Shown here piece after piece: positions 35,746 to 43,813 of a DNA stretch of 64,000 nucleotides. This DNA is from Ravibacter sp037191015. Its GTDB lineage: Bacteria > Bacteroidota > Bacteroidia > Cytophagales > Spirosomataceae. The notes below the pieces were generated by a model. The model was not told where the DNA came from. It ran no database searches and worked only from the letters and a program-made list of their open reading frames with translations. Numbering within the stretch: the stretch's first letter is position 1; each line of letters starts with the position of its first letter. The DNA lies in assembly GCA_037191015.1 (NCBI GenBank), contig JBBCKD010000032.1, forward strand, positions 62,001 through 126,000, in the 5' to 3' direction. The position numbers were made by a program, and so were the translations under genes.

Positions 35746-35768
35746 ATTTCACAGATATTCAGACGCGC

Positions 35769-36344
35769 TTATACGCCTACCACCACTTTAGCGTAGCGTA
35801 TCACCTTGTCATTCAGGTAGTATCCCTTTTCAAGGACATCGATTATTTTTCCTTTTTGTTCTTCATTCGCAGCCGGGAACTGCGCTACTGATTCATGAAA
35901 ATCGGCATTAAATGGCTCTCCCTGAGCCTCCATCGGCTTCAACCCTTCGCTCTCAAGCGTACGCAGAAACTTTGTATAAATAAGCTCGATCCCCTCTTTG
36001 AGCGGATCTAACTCCGGGCCATGTCCCTCGAAAGCAGCCCTGGCCCTTTCAAAATCATCGAGTATGGGAAGCAACGATTTTAGCAGGCCGGCGTTAGCTG
36101 TAGAAATCAGCTCTACCCGCTCTTTTGATGTCCTTCTCCGGAAGTTTTCAAATTCGGCATATAACCGCAGGTACTTATCTTTCAATTCTCCTATCTCCTG
36201 CCTGGCCTCGTCCAACGGATCTGCCTCTACGTCCTTGCCTGTTACAGGCTCCTCGTTCTGCTGGTCAGACTTACTGTCAGTAAGATCCTCCGGACCGGAG
36301 GCATCACTTGCCAATTCTTCTTCATTTACTTTATTTTCAGCCAT
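35769..36344 (-). CDS. grpE: Nucleotide exchange factor GrpE
   Basis: A 191-residue DnaK nucleotide exchange factor. The acidic disordered N-terminus (about 1-60) leads to the long dimerisation helix (DEARQEIGELKDKYLRLYAEFENFRRRTSKER) given here by its ends DEARQEIG and FENFRRRTSKER. The C-terminal beta-domain ends VLEKGYYLNDKVIRYAKVVVG, the family signature. I chose the ATG before MAENKVNEEE; an in-frame upstream extension of 28 residues to 36428 is not GrpE-like. Divergent from queG by about 100 nt. Confidence 0.95.
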   Translation of the reverse strand: MAENKVNEEELASDASGPEDLTDSKSDQQNEEPVTGKDVEADPLDEARQEIGELKDKYLRLYAEFENFRRRTSKERVELISTANAGLLKSLLPILDDFERARAAFEGHGPELDPLKEGIELIYTKFLRTLESEGLKPMEAQGEPFNADFHESVAQFPAANEEQKGKIIDVLEKGYYLNDKVIRYAKVVVGV

Positions 36345-36435
36345 GATTGTCTCGCAATACGGTTTATTGATACTTCGCTGATATAGGTAAAAATCTTTGC
36401 CAGGCAGAATAAACTGACAAGTTGACACAAAATTG

Positions 36436-36443
36436 TAACTTTG
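36436..36443 (+). promoter_or_regulatory. Putative -7 promoter box just upstream of queG
   Basis: TAACTTTG matches the Bacteroidota TAnnTTTG -7 element exactly and ends 4 nt before the queG ATG. Used as a promoter, it would give an almost leaderless message. The -33 TTTG is not at the ideal distance, although TTGAC lies 11 nt upstream, so this is tentative. Confidence 0.33.
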
Positions 36444-36447
36444 AGCT

Positions 36448-37428
36448 ATGACGGTTCAGGATATCATAGCGGAGGAAAGAAGCAGTAAAGTAAAAGAGCT
36501 GGCAGCCATTGCCGGCTTCGATGCATGCGGCATTTCAAAGGCCGGATTCCTGGAAAAGGAAGCCCCGCGCCTCGAAAAATGGCTTCAGGAAGGGAAAAAT
36601 GGCACCATGCAGTGGATGGAGAATCATTTTGATAAGCGGCTGGACCCCTCGAAGCTGGTGGAAGGAGCCAGATCGGTCATCTCCGTGGTGCTGAACTATT
36701 ACCCCGAAAAGAAATTGCCGGAGAACGCTTCCGATTACAAAATCTCCAAATATGCATATGGCGAAGACTACCATTTCGTCCTCAAGGACAAGCTGAAGTA
36801 TCTTGCGGAACTGTTGAGAGAAAATTTCGGCGATGTAAACGGGAGGGCGTTCGTCGACTCAGCTCCTGTTATGGATAAGGTCTGGGCAAAGCAGGGCGGG
36901 CTCGGCTGGGTCGGAAAGCATACCAATCTGATCAGTCCCCGCGCCGGCAGTTTCTTTTTTATCGGCGAGCTCATCGTAGACCTGGAGCTCCGGCCTGATG
37001 AGTCCATCAGAGATTTTTGCGGGACCTGCACCCGCTGCATAGACGCCTGCCCGACAGATGCTATCGAATCTCCTTACGAAGTCAATGGCAGCAAATGCAT
37101 CAGCTATTACACCATCGAATTGAAAGAAGCCATTCCTGACGATGTAAAAGGAAAATTTGAAAACTGGATTTTCGGTTGCGACATCTGCCAGGACGTCTGT
37201 CCCTGGAACAGGTTTTCTCAACCCCACCGCGAGCCCCTGTTTCACCTGAAACCGGAGCTGGAAGGCTTAAAAAAAGACGATTGGGAAGAAATCACCGGGG
37301 AAGTATTCAGGGAGGTATTCAGAAGGTCACCGGTCAAGAGGACAAAGCTGGAAGGGCTGAAAAGAAATATTTCTTTTGTAAAAGAATCCGGGGAACCTTA
37401 CCCGACGACGATTCTCCCCGATAGCTAA
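36448..37428 (+). CDS. queG: Epoxyqueuosine reductase QueG
   Basis: A 326-residue cobalamin- and Fe-S-dependent enzyme that reduces epoxyqueuosine to queuosine in tRNA anticodons. Two [4Fe-4S] binding groups are visible: C191-xx-C194-xx-C197-xxx-C201-P, and C244-xx-C247-xxx-C251-P with an extra Cys near 217. The N-terminal domain has the FDACGISKAGFL and GEDYHFVLK segments, with active-site Asp in FVDSAPVMDK, as in QueG. The length is that of the short form lacking the C-terminal HEAT-repeat domain. Its stop codon overlaps that of the convergent uvrA by 4 nt. Other queuosine genes are outside the window. Confidence 0.95.
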   Translation: MTVQDIIAEERSSKVKELAAIAGFDACGISKAGFLEKEAPRLEKWLQEGKNGTMQWMENHFDKRLDPSKLVEGARSVISVVLNYYPEKKLPENASDYKISKYAYGEDYHFVLKDKLKYLAELLRENFGDVNGRAFVDSAPVMDKVWAKQGGLGWVGKHTNLISPRAGSFFFIGELIVDLELRPDESIRDFCGTCTRCIDACPTDAIESPYEVNGSKCISYYTIELKEAIPDDVKGKFENWIFGCDICQDVCPWNRFSQPHREPLFHLKPELEGLKKDDWEEITGEVFREVFRRSPVKRTKLEGLKRNISFVKESGEPYPTTILPDS

Positions 37429-40265
37429 TTGTTAGCCGACTCCAGCTCAGCCTTAAGAAAATACCCGGTATAGCTGCCTTTCTGCGCGGCTACCTCTTCA
37501 GGCGTACCTTTCGCTATGATCTGCCCGCCCTGGCTGCCGCCTTCGGGGCCCATGTCAATTATGTAATCGGCAATTTTGATAACGTCGAGGTTGTGCTCTA
37601 TGATCAGAACCGTATTCCCTTTCTCCACCAGTTGTTCGACTACTTTCAGAAGCTGGCTGATATCCCTGAAATGCAATCCCGTCGTGGGCTCATCCAGGAT
37701 ATAGAGCGTATTGCCGGTATCCCTTTTGGAAAGCTCTTCAGCCAGCTTCACCCGCTGCGCCTCCCCGCCTGAAAGCGTCGTGGCATGCTGACCGAGGGTG
37801 ATATAACCCAGGCCGACATCGTAGAGCGTCTTTACTTTCCGGAGTATACGCGGATGAGCTTCGAAAAACTCCAGGGACGCCTCGACTGTCATGTCCAGTA
37901 TATCCGCAATGGATTTACCCTTATACCTGACTTCAAGCGTTTCCCTGTTAAAACGCTTTCCCTTACAGCTCTCGCAGGCTACGTGAACATCGGGCAGGAA
38001 ATCCATTTCTATACGCTTCATACCTGCCCCTTCGCAATCCTCGCAGCGCCCTCCTTTTACATTAAAGGAAAACCTGCCCGGCTTATATCCCCGGATCTTG
38101 GCCTCAGGCAACTCCGAAAACAGCGTGCGTATTTCCGAAAACAGGTTAGTATAGGTAGCAGGGTTGGATCGCGGCGTTCTCCCGATAGGCGACTGGTCGA
38201 CCTCTATGATCTTGTCTATATTTTCAAGGCCCGATACTGACTTATAGGGAAGCGCCTCTCTCCTGGACCGGTAAAAATGCTTGCTGACAAGCGGGTGAAG
38301 CGTTTCGTGAATGAGCGAAGATTTTCCGCTCCCGCTCACGCCTGTCACGCATATAATGGTAGCCAGGGGCAGCTTTAAATCGACGTTTTTCAGATTATGC
38401 CCGGTACAGCCTTTCAGCTCCAGGAATTTGCCGTTACCTTTTCTCCGGCTTTCCGGAACGCTGATCATCTCTTCCCCGTTCAGGTACCTTGCTGTGAGCG
38501 ATCCGTTCTGCATAAATTCGCCGGGGGCTCCGTGACCCACGATCTGCCCGCCGTGCCGGCCTGCTCCGGGACCGACATCCAGGATATAATCCGATGCAAG
38601 CATCATATCCTTGTCATGTTCCACGACCAGGACCGTATTCCCGATATTCCTGAGATTTTTCAGCGATTCGATCAGTCTGACGTTGTCTCTCTGGTGCAAC
38701 CCGATGCTGGGCTCGTCCATGATGTACAATACGCCCGTCAGCTGGGTTCCTATCTGGGTAGCTAACCTGATCCGCTGGGCTTCTCCCCCCGACAGCGTTC
38801 TCAACGCCCGGTTCAGCGTAAGATATCCCAGCCCTATATCCAGGAGAAAACCGGTGCGTTTCCTGATCTCTTTCAGAACTTCGTGAGCGATCAGGCGCTG
38901 GCGCTCCGAAATACGATCTTCAAGCCCTCCCAGCCACTTAGCCAGGTCGGTGATATCCATCTCGGCCAGCTCTGAAATATTCTTATCGTCGATCTTAAAA
39001 TACAGCGATTCCTTTTTCAGCCGAGCGCCATTGCACTCCGGGCACCTGCTTACCACAAGAAAGTCCTTGAGCCAGTCCTGGATCTTGTCCGACCCGGTTT
39101 CCTGCTGCTTCCTGAGAAAGCTGATGATCCCTTCGAACCTGGTATCCCAATCCGTTCCCGGGTATTTTTTGGACGGTACCGGTACGGGCTCCTGGCTGCC
39201 GTGCAGGATGAGATCGATCACGTCCCGGGGGAAATTCGACAAAGCCGTGGTAAGGCTCAGCTTGTAAGGTTTCAGCAGCGCTTCCAGCTGCTTGAAAATC
39301 CAGGCGTCGCGGTACTCTCCCAGCGGCGCAATACCTCCCCTGCTGATGGTCAGGGACTTATCAGGTATAACAGACTCTTCCGTAATTTCTTCGGTTACGC
39401 CAAGACCCTGGCATGTCGGGCACCAGCCATAAGGAGAGTTGAAGGAAAAATTATTGGGAGCAGGATCATCGTAGCTGATCCCCGATTCCGGATCCATCAG
39501 GTTCTGGGAAAAATAGTGGACCTGGCCCTGGTCATCGAGCAGCATCAAAGCTCCTTTCCCATGCTTGAAAGTGAGATCAACCGACTTGCCCAGACGGTAA
39601 CGTTCGTCTTCCGCGGGCACTATGCGGTCGATCACGATTTCCACATCGTGTATCTTGTAACGGTCGAGCTGCATTTTGGGAACGATATCCTGGATTTCTC
39701 CATCGACCCTTACCTTGTTAAAGCCCAGCCGTGCTATCTGTACAAACAGCTCCCTGTAATGCCCTTTCCTGCCCTTTACGACAGGGGCGAGCAACACGAT
39801 CTTACGCCCCTTCTGCTGCGAAAGGAGCTGGCTGACAATCTGATCCTGCGATTGCTTGACCATTTTTCTCCCGGTCACATACGAGAAAGCCTCGCCCGCC
39901 CTGGCATAGAGCAGCCTCAGAAAGTCATAAATTTCAGTAACGGTCCCTACCGTAGAGCGCGGGTTCCGGGAAGTGGTTTTCTGTTCTATGCTGATAACAG
40001 GCGACAAGCCGTCTATCTTGTCTACATCGGGCCTTTCCATCTCACCGATAAATCCCCTCGCGTAGGCCGAAAAGCTCTCCATGTACCTGCGCTGCCCCTC
40101 CGCATAGATCGTATCGAAAGCCAGGGACGATTTCCCGCTTCCGCTGATGCCCGTCACCACAACCAGTCTGTTCCTGGGTATGCTGACGTCTATATTTTTC
40201 AGATTATGCTCCCGCGCACCCTGAACCACAATTTTGTCGTGGCCGGTAAGATCAATATCGTTCAT
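37425..40265 (-). CDS. uvrA: Excinuclease ABC subunit UvrA
   Basis: A 946-residue DNA damage sensor of nucleotide excision repair. It contains two ABC ATPase modules: Walker A GISGSGKSSLAFDT near residue 40 and GVSGSGKSSLIHET in the second half, with ABC signatures TLSGGEAQRIRLA and TLSGGEAQRVKLA. Zinc-binding cysteine pairs are seen at CPTCQG/CPECNG and CEDCEG/CESCKG. I chose the ATG at 40265 (MNDIDLTGHDK); a TTG at 40280 would overlap clpX. The gene starts 7 nt after the clpX stop, so both are likely on one transcript. A long antisense frame over the N-terminal half is a codon-usage shadow. Confidence 0.97.
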   Translation of the reverse strand: MNDIDLTGHDKIVVQGAREHNLKNIDVSIPRNRLVVVTGISGSGKSSLAFDTIYAEGQRRYMESFSAYARGFIGEMERPDVDKIDGLSPVISIEQKTTSRNPRSTVGTVTEIYDFLRLLYARAGEAFSYVTGRKMVKQSQDQIVSQLLSQQKGRKIVLLAPVVKGRKGHYRELFVQIARLGFNKVRVDGEIQDIVPKMQLDRYKIHDVEIVIDRIVPAEDERYRLGKSVDLTFKHGKGALMLLDDQGQVHYFSQNLMDPESGISYDDPAPNNFSFNSPYGWCPTCQGLGVTEEITEESVIPDKSLTISRGGIAPLGEYRDAWIFKQLEALLKPYKLSLTTALSNFPRDVIDLILHGSQEPVPVPSKKYPGTDWDTRFEGIISFLRKQQETGSDKIQDWLKDFLVVSRCPECNGARLKKESLYFKIDDKNISELAEMDITDLAKWLGGLEDRISERQRLIAHEVLKEIRKRTGFLLDIGLGYLTLNRALRTLSGGEAQRIRLATQIGTQLTGVLYIMDEPSIGLHQRDNVRLIESLKNLRNIGNTVLVVEHDKDMMLASDYILDVGPGAGRHGGQIVGHGAPGEFMQNGSLTARYLNGEEMISVPESRRKGNGKFLELKGCTGHNLKNVDLKLPLATIICVTGVSGSGKSSLIHETLHPLVSKHFYRSRREALPYKSVSGLENIDKIIEVDQSPIGRTPRSNPATYTNLFSEIRTLFSELPEAKIRGYKPGRFSFNVKGGRCEDCEGAGMKRIEMDFLPDVHVACESCKGKRFNRETLEVRYKGKSIADILDMTVEASLEFFEAHPRILRKVKTLYDVGLGYITLGQHATTLSGGEAQRVKLAEELSKRDTGNTLYILDEPTTGLHFRDISQLLKVVEQLVEKGNTVLIIEHNLDVIKIADYIIDMGPEGGSQGGQIIAKGTPEEVAAQKGSYTGYFLKAELESANN

Positions 40266-40272
40266 ATCCCCT

Positions 40273-41514
40273 CTAAGCAACCGACTTTAACAACGCCAGC
40301 GAAGACTTCTCAAATTTGTCCTGAGCATAATCGAGCGTGACAGTGAAAGTCTTGACATCCGGCTGCGAAGGCAGCTCGAACATTGCGTCCGTCATGATAG
40401 ATTCGCAAATCGAGCGCAATCCCCTTGCCCCCAGCTTGTAGGCTACCGCCTGCTCCACTATATAATCCAGGACCCCGTCCTCAAACTGGATTTCAATTCC
40501 TTCGAGCTCAAACAGCTTTTTATATTGCTTGATAAGCGCATTTTTGGGTTCTGTAAGGATTTGCCTTAGCGCCTGGGCATCGAGCGGATTCAGATAGGTC
40601 AGCACCGGCAAACGCCCTATCAGTTCCGGGATCAGGCCGAACGATTTGAGATCCTGGGCAGATATGTACCTCATCAGGTTCTCCTTATCGAAGATCTCAA
40701 CGATCCTGGAATCATTGCTGAAACCTATCGGCCGCGTATTGATCCTTTTTGCGATATGACGATCGATCCCCACAAAAGCTCCGCCGCAGATAAAGAGGAT
40801 ATTTTCGGTATTGAGCGCTATCATTTTCTGATCGGGGTGCTTTCTTCCCCCTTGCGGCGGCACATTCACGATAGATCCTTCCAGGAGCTTGAGCAAAGCC
40901 TGCTGAACGCCTTCCCCGCTCACGTCGCGCGTAATCGAAGGATTATCGCTCTTCCGGGCTATCTTGTCGATCTCGTCGATATAGACAATTCCCCTCTCCG
41001 CCTTTTCCACATCAAAATCAGCCGCCTGGAGGAGCCTGGTCAGAATAGTCTCTACATCCTCTCCTACGTAGCCGGCTTCTGTAACCGTCGTAGCATCGGC
41101 CACGCAAAAAGGCACCTCCAGTATCCGGGCCAGCGTCTTCGCCAGGTAGGTTTTACCGGTACCTGTTTCACCGGCCATGATGATATTGGATTTCTCGATC
41201 ATGACGTCGTCAGATCCGGCCGGCTGTGTCAGACGCTTATAGTGATTATACACGGCTACCGACAGCGATCGCTTGGCTTCGTCCTGCCCGATCACATACT
41301 GGTCCAGGAAACGCTTGATTTCTACCGGCGGGATGAGGTTAAGCTTCGGCATTTTTTTCTTGCCTTTTTTCTCTTCCTTACTCCCAAATTCCTCGAGCAA
41401 CACCTGGTGCCCCTGTTCTATACAGTTATTACAAATGTGCGCATCGATTCCCGAAAGCAACAACTCCACTTCATTTTTACGTCGCCCGCAGAACGAGCAT
41501 GTCACAGCTGCCAT
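40273..41514 (-). CDS. clpX: ATP-dependent Clp protease ATP-binding subunit ClpX
   Basis: A 413-residue AAA+ unfoldase that feeds tagged proteins to ClpP. The N-terminal zinc-binding domain has C6, C9, C28 and C31. The AAA+ module shows Walker A GETGTGKTYLAKTLA, Walker B IVYIDEIDKIA, the RKSDNPSITRDVSGEGVQQALLK pore-proximal region (cited by its ends) and sensor 2 in KLGARGLRSI. All family landmarks are intact. It is preceded by a promoter-like sequence and a leader hairpin, and followed by uvrA. clpP is not adjacent, unlike the common clpP-clpX order. Confidence 0.97.
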   Translation of the reverse strand: MAAVTCSFCGRRKNEVELLLSGIDAHICNNCIEQGHQVLLEEFGSKEEKKGKKKMPKLNLIPPVEIKRFLDQYVIGQDEAKRSLSVAVYNHYKRLTQPAGSDDVMIEKSNIIMAGETGTGKTYLAKTLARILEVPFCVADATTVTEAGYVGEDVETILTRLLQAADFDVEKAERGIVYIDEIDKIARKSDNPSITRDVSGEGVQQALLKLLEGSIVNVPPQGGRKHPDQKMIALNTENILFICGGAFVGIDRHIAKRINTRPIGFSNDSRIVEIFDKENLMRYISAQDLKSFGLIPELIGRLPVLTYLNPLDAQALRQILTEPKNALIKQYKKLFELEGIEIQFEDGVLDYIVEQAVAYKLGARGLRSICESIMTDAMFELPSQPDVKTFTVTLDYAQDKFEKSSLALLKSVA

Positions 41515-41531
41515 ATTTTTCTTATTCGGTT

Positions 41532-41558
41532 ATAGCGGGTTCTTGGGATACCCGCTAT
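41532..41558. other. Hairpin in the clpX leader
   Basis: A perfect 9-bp inverted repeat (arms 41532-41540 and 41550-41558, 9-nt loop) sits 17 nt upstream of the clpX ATG and downstream of its likely promoter. It lacks a T-tract on either side, so it does not look like a terminator of mazG. It could shape mRNA stability or translation of clpX. Confidence 0.5.
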
Positions 41559-41581
41559 TTACTCAAGTTCTTTTTGCCGCG

Positions 41582-41613
41582 CAAAGTTCGCGCTTTTTAT
41601 TACTTTATCCAAA
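41582..41613 (-). promoter_or_regulatory. Putative clpX promoter
   Basis: On the minus strand, TTTG (41613-41610), a 20-nt spacer and GAACTTTG (41589-41582) match the Bacteroidota -33/-7 consensus with one mismatch (G for T at the first -7 base). The spacing is ideal. Transcription would start near 41575, leaving a leader of about 60 nt that contains the hairpin at 41532-41558. Confidence 0.42.
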
Positions 41614-41716
41614 TAGACCCTGCTCTTGGGAAGTTATCAAAAGTATGGATCAAAATACGCCGATACGGGCAAATAAAAAAGCATTTATGATTGCGATTAT
41701 CAGAAGGGGAGAGCCC

Positions 41717-42556
41717 TTATAAATTATCCTTTTCCAGTGACTTAGCCTTTTCCCAGTAGGTATCCATCTCCGCCAGCGTCATCTCCTGGAGCCTCCTGCC
41801 GTCTGCGGCCGAATGTTCTTCCAGGAAATTGAATCTGCGAATAAACTTCTTATTGGCTCTTTCGAGCGCTGTCTCCGGATTGAGATCCAGGAAACGGGCG
41901 TAATTGACCAGGGCAAACAGGAGATCCCCGAATTCTTCCTCGGCCCTTCCGGCATCCAGCAGTTCTCCGGCGGGCAGATCGATATGCTCTTCGAATTCAT
42001 TCATTTCTTCCTTCACTTTTTCCCACACCTGCGCCTTCTCCTCCCAGTCAAATCCTGCGCCGCGCGCTTTCTCCTGCACTCTCATCGCTTTCACCAGGGC
42101 AGGAAGCGTTTTAGGTACTCCGGCCAGCACCGATTTATTCCCTTCCTTGAGCTTAAGCTGCTCCCAATTCTGCTTTACCTGTTCTTCGGTCGTGACGTCG
42201 ATGGTGCTCCCGCTTTCATCGGGATAAATATGGGGGTGCCGTTTGATGAGCTTATCGCAAATCGAATTCAGAACATCAGCAATATCGAATGTCCCGGTTT
42301 CCGACGCGATTTTGGCGTAAAAAACCATATGGAGCATCAAATCGCCGATCTCTTTCTTTACTTCTTTGTAGTCTTGTTCGAGAATGGCATCCGAAAGCTC
42401 GTACGTCTCTTCGATCGTCAGATGCCTGAGGCTTTCAAAAGTCTGCTTACGGTCCCACGGACATTTCTCCCGCAGCTCATCCATGATCGTCAGGAGCCTG
42501 TCAAATGCCCGAAGCTGGTCCGCCCTGTCGTTTCCCGGTAGTTTCATTTGTATCAT
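41717..42556 (-). CDS. mazG: Nucleoside triphosphate pyrophosphohydrolase MazG
   Basis: A 279-residue house-cleaning enzyme that hydrolyses noncanonical and excess nucleoside triphosphates to monophosphates. Two MazG helical modules are seen. In the first, KCPWDRKQTFESLRHLTIEETYEL and KEIGDLMLHMVFYA carry the ExxE...ExxD metal-binding motifs. In the second, AEEEFGDLLFALVNYARFLDLNPE does. Length fits E. coli MazG. It lies upstream of clpX on the same strand but 202 nt away, behind that gene's own promoter, so it is likely a separate unit. Confidence 0.95.
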   Translation of the reverse strand: MIQMKLPGNDRADQLRAFDRLLTIMDELREKCPWDRKQTFESLRHLTIEETYELSDAILEQDYKEVKKEIGDLMLHMVFYAKIASETGTFDIADVLNSICDKLIKRHPHIYPDESGSTIDVTTEEQVKQNWEQLKLKEGNKSVLAGVPKTLPALVKAMRVQEKARGAGFDWEEKAQVWEKVKEEMNEFEEHIDLPAGELLDAGRAEEEFGDLLFALVNYARFLDLNPETALERANKKFIRRFNFLEEHSAADGRRLQEMTLAEMDTYWEKAKSLEKDNL

Positions 42557-42569
42557 TTCAATAATTAAT

Positions 42570-42635
42570 AGTCTCTGCGACCTGGCGCCTCTGCGTGAAA
42601 AAAACCTCTCGCAGAGGCGCGGAGCCGCAGAGACT
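42570..42635. repeat. Nested inverted repeat upstream of mazG
   Basis: Two nested perfect inverted repeats: outer arms 42570-42579 and 42626-42635 (10 bp), inner arms 42585-42595 and 42610-42620 (11 bp) with a 14-nt A-rich loop. Both arms contain the word CTCTGCG, so the element is also a direct repeat. It lies between mazG and the unknown 359-residue gene. CTCTGCG-rich palindromes of this type are, from memory, dispersed intergenic repeats in several bacterial genomes. Confidence 0.75.
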
Positions 42636-42733
42636 TCATGTCTATTAAAAGTTTAAGCTATTTCCGATTTCTGACTACTTACACAAAAATACCGGTAATC
42701 TCCGATACCGCGTCATACATTCCGGCGCCATTT

Positions 42734-43813
42734 TCAATTTATATGCCGAAGCACCGCGTATTCGGCCAGCAATGTCCAGCAATGAGCCTCGCATTCCCAA
42801 TGCATGTGAAAAAAGCGGGATCTGGCAGCTTTGTACAACCACCTGTGCTCGACTCCCGTTAGCAGCCCTGCAATAAAAAACCAGAAGCCTTTAAAATCCC
42901 CGGTGGTATACTTCCCGATATCTATGGCGGCCGGTTTAATTCCAAACCTGAGCAATGAAGTGGAGAGTAATATCCGGTCCATGGGATGTACCTCCTTTTC
43001 CAGGAGCGCCTGGCAGGTTTCAATCAGCTCAGGCTTTATTTTCTTCAGTATAAGTGGGTCGAACGCGGCTATCAGCCGCGCTACATGATAGATAATGAGG
43101 GGAGTCCGCGGATATTGATGGGCGCATCTGAACGGTTCAGACTTATAGCGTCCCGACTCTATCACCGACCGGATATACATCAGGCTATCCTGGTCGTGCT
43201 GGTTGAACGGCAGCTTATAGTGATAAAGGCAGTAGAGCACATTGCTCAATACGCAGGCATCGAGCTCGATATACATATTCTTTCCGAACCAGGTAGAATA
43301 GGCGCTCAGCTCCGAGTATTCAGGGTAGGTATTCCTGATCCGGCGTTTTATGCCGTTTGCATGAAATGCCAGTTTTTCTTTCAGCCGGAGAAGCTCCTCC
43401 CTCGTGGGGGAGCCGGTAAGATACACCATTGCCGTATCGTCGGCATCGTCGGGTATCCGGAAGTGATCGAAATGCCTGAGCAGGTAGCCGTTAGGAAAAT
43501 GGTCAGAAGGCCTGGTCCGCCAGAAATTGTAGGTATCAGAACCGTCCTTGTTCCGGAAATCGGGGAAGTTGGCTGCTACTTTTTCTTTTATATTCTCTAC
43601 CAGATCGACCAGCTTCTGATCCGTAAAGTGGCGGCTGATCGTCCGGAGCGTAAAAACGGAAATAACGGAAAAAAAGAGGTTCGTATCGGGCCTGCGATAG
43701 CCCAGCATGGAGTTGGTCCTGTAGGCAGGAAACAAACCTGGCGGGAAGTATTTCTCCCCGCCAGATTGTAATGAAGCTATTTTTTCAAGAATTTCACCGA
43801 CGTTCAAAGTCAC
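42734..43813 (-). CDS. Unknown protein with DxDDTA motif, possible alpha/alpha-barrel (terpene cyclase-like) fold
   Basis: A 359-residue cytoplasmic protein without signal peptide or transmembrane helix that I do not recognise by name. At residues 121-131 it reads PDDADDTAMVY, which contains D123-x-D125-D126-T-A, the acid motif of class II terpene cyclases. About 60 residues later AYSTWFGKNMYIELDACVLSNVLYCLY gives a second helical repeat with an ExDxxVxxNVL pattern, and HQYPRTPLIIYHVARL another. This succession is what alpha/alpha6-barrel proteins of the squalene-cyclase and prenyltransferase superfamily show. Catalysis is unproven, and the protein is shorter than two-domain cyclases. The start is GTG, overlapping the upstream lipoprotein stop by 4 nt (GTGA), so the two are translationally coupled. 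Confidence 0.7.
   Translation of the reverse strand: MTLNVGEILEKIASLQSGGEKYFPPGLFPAYRTNSMLGYRRPDTNLFFSVISVFTLRTISRHFTDQKLVDLVENIKEKVAANFPDFRNKDGSDTYNFWRTRPSDHFPNGYLLRHFDHFRIPDDADDTAMVYLTGSPTREELLRLKEKLAFHANGIKRRIRNTYPEYSELSAYSTWFGKNMYIELDACVLSNVLYCLYHYKLPFNQHDQDSLMYIRSVIESGRYKSEPFRCAHQYPRTPLIIYHVARLIAAFDPLILKKIKPELIETCQALLEKEVHPMDRILLSTSLLRFGIKPAAIDIGKYTTGDFKGFWFFIAGLLTGVEHRWLYKAARSRFFHMHWECEAHCWTLLAEYAVLRHIN

Noticed and set aside
36345..36428. N-terminal extension of GrpE
   Set aside because: The residues read from this stretch (hydrophobic and Tyr/Cys-rich) do not resemble the acidic GrpE N-terminus; the later ATG is preferred.
39201..40340. Open antisense frame of 379 residues on the plus strand
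   Set aside because: It lies entirely opposite the uvrA N-terminal half, which has clear Walker A and family motifs; the frame is open only because of the codon bias of uvrA.
42570..42635. Possible CRISPR-like repeat
   Set aside because: There are only two arms in inverted orientation with no repeated spacers; it is a nested palindrome.
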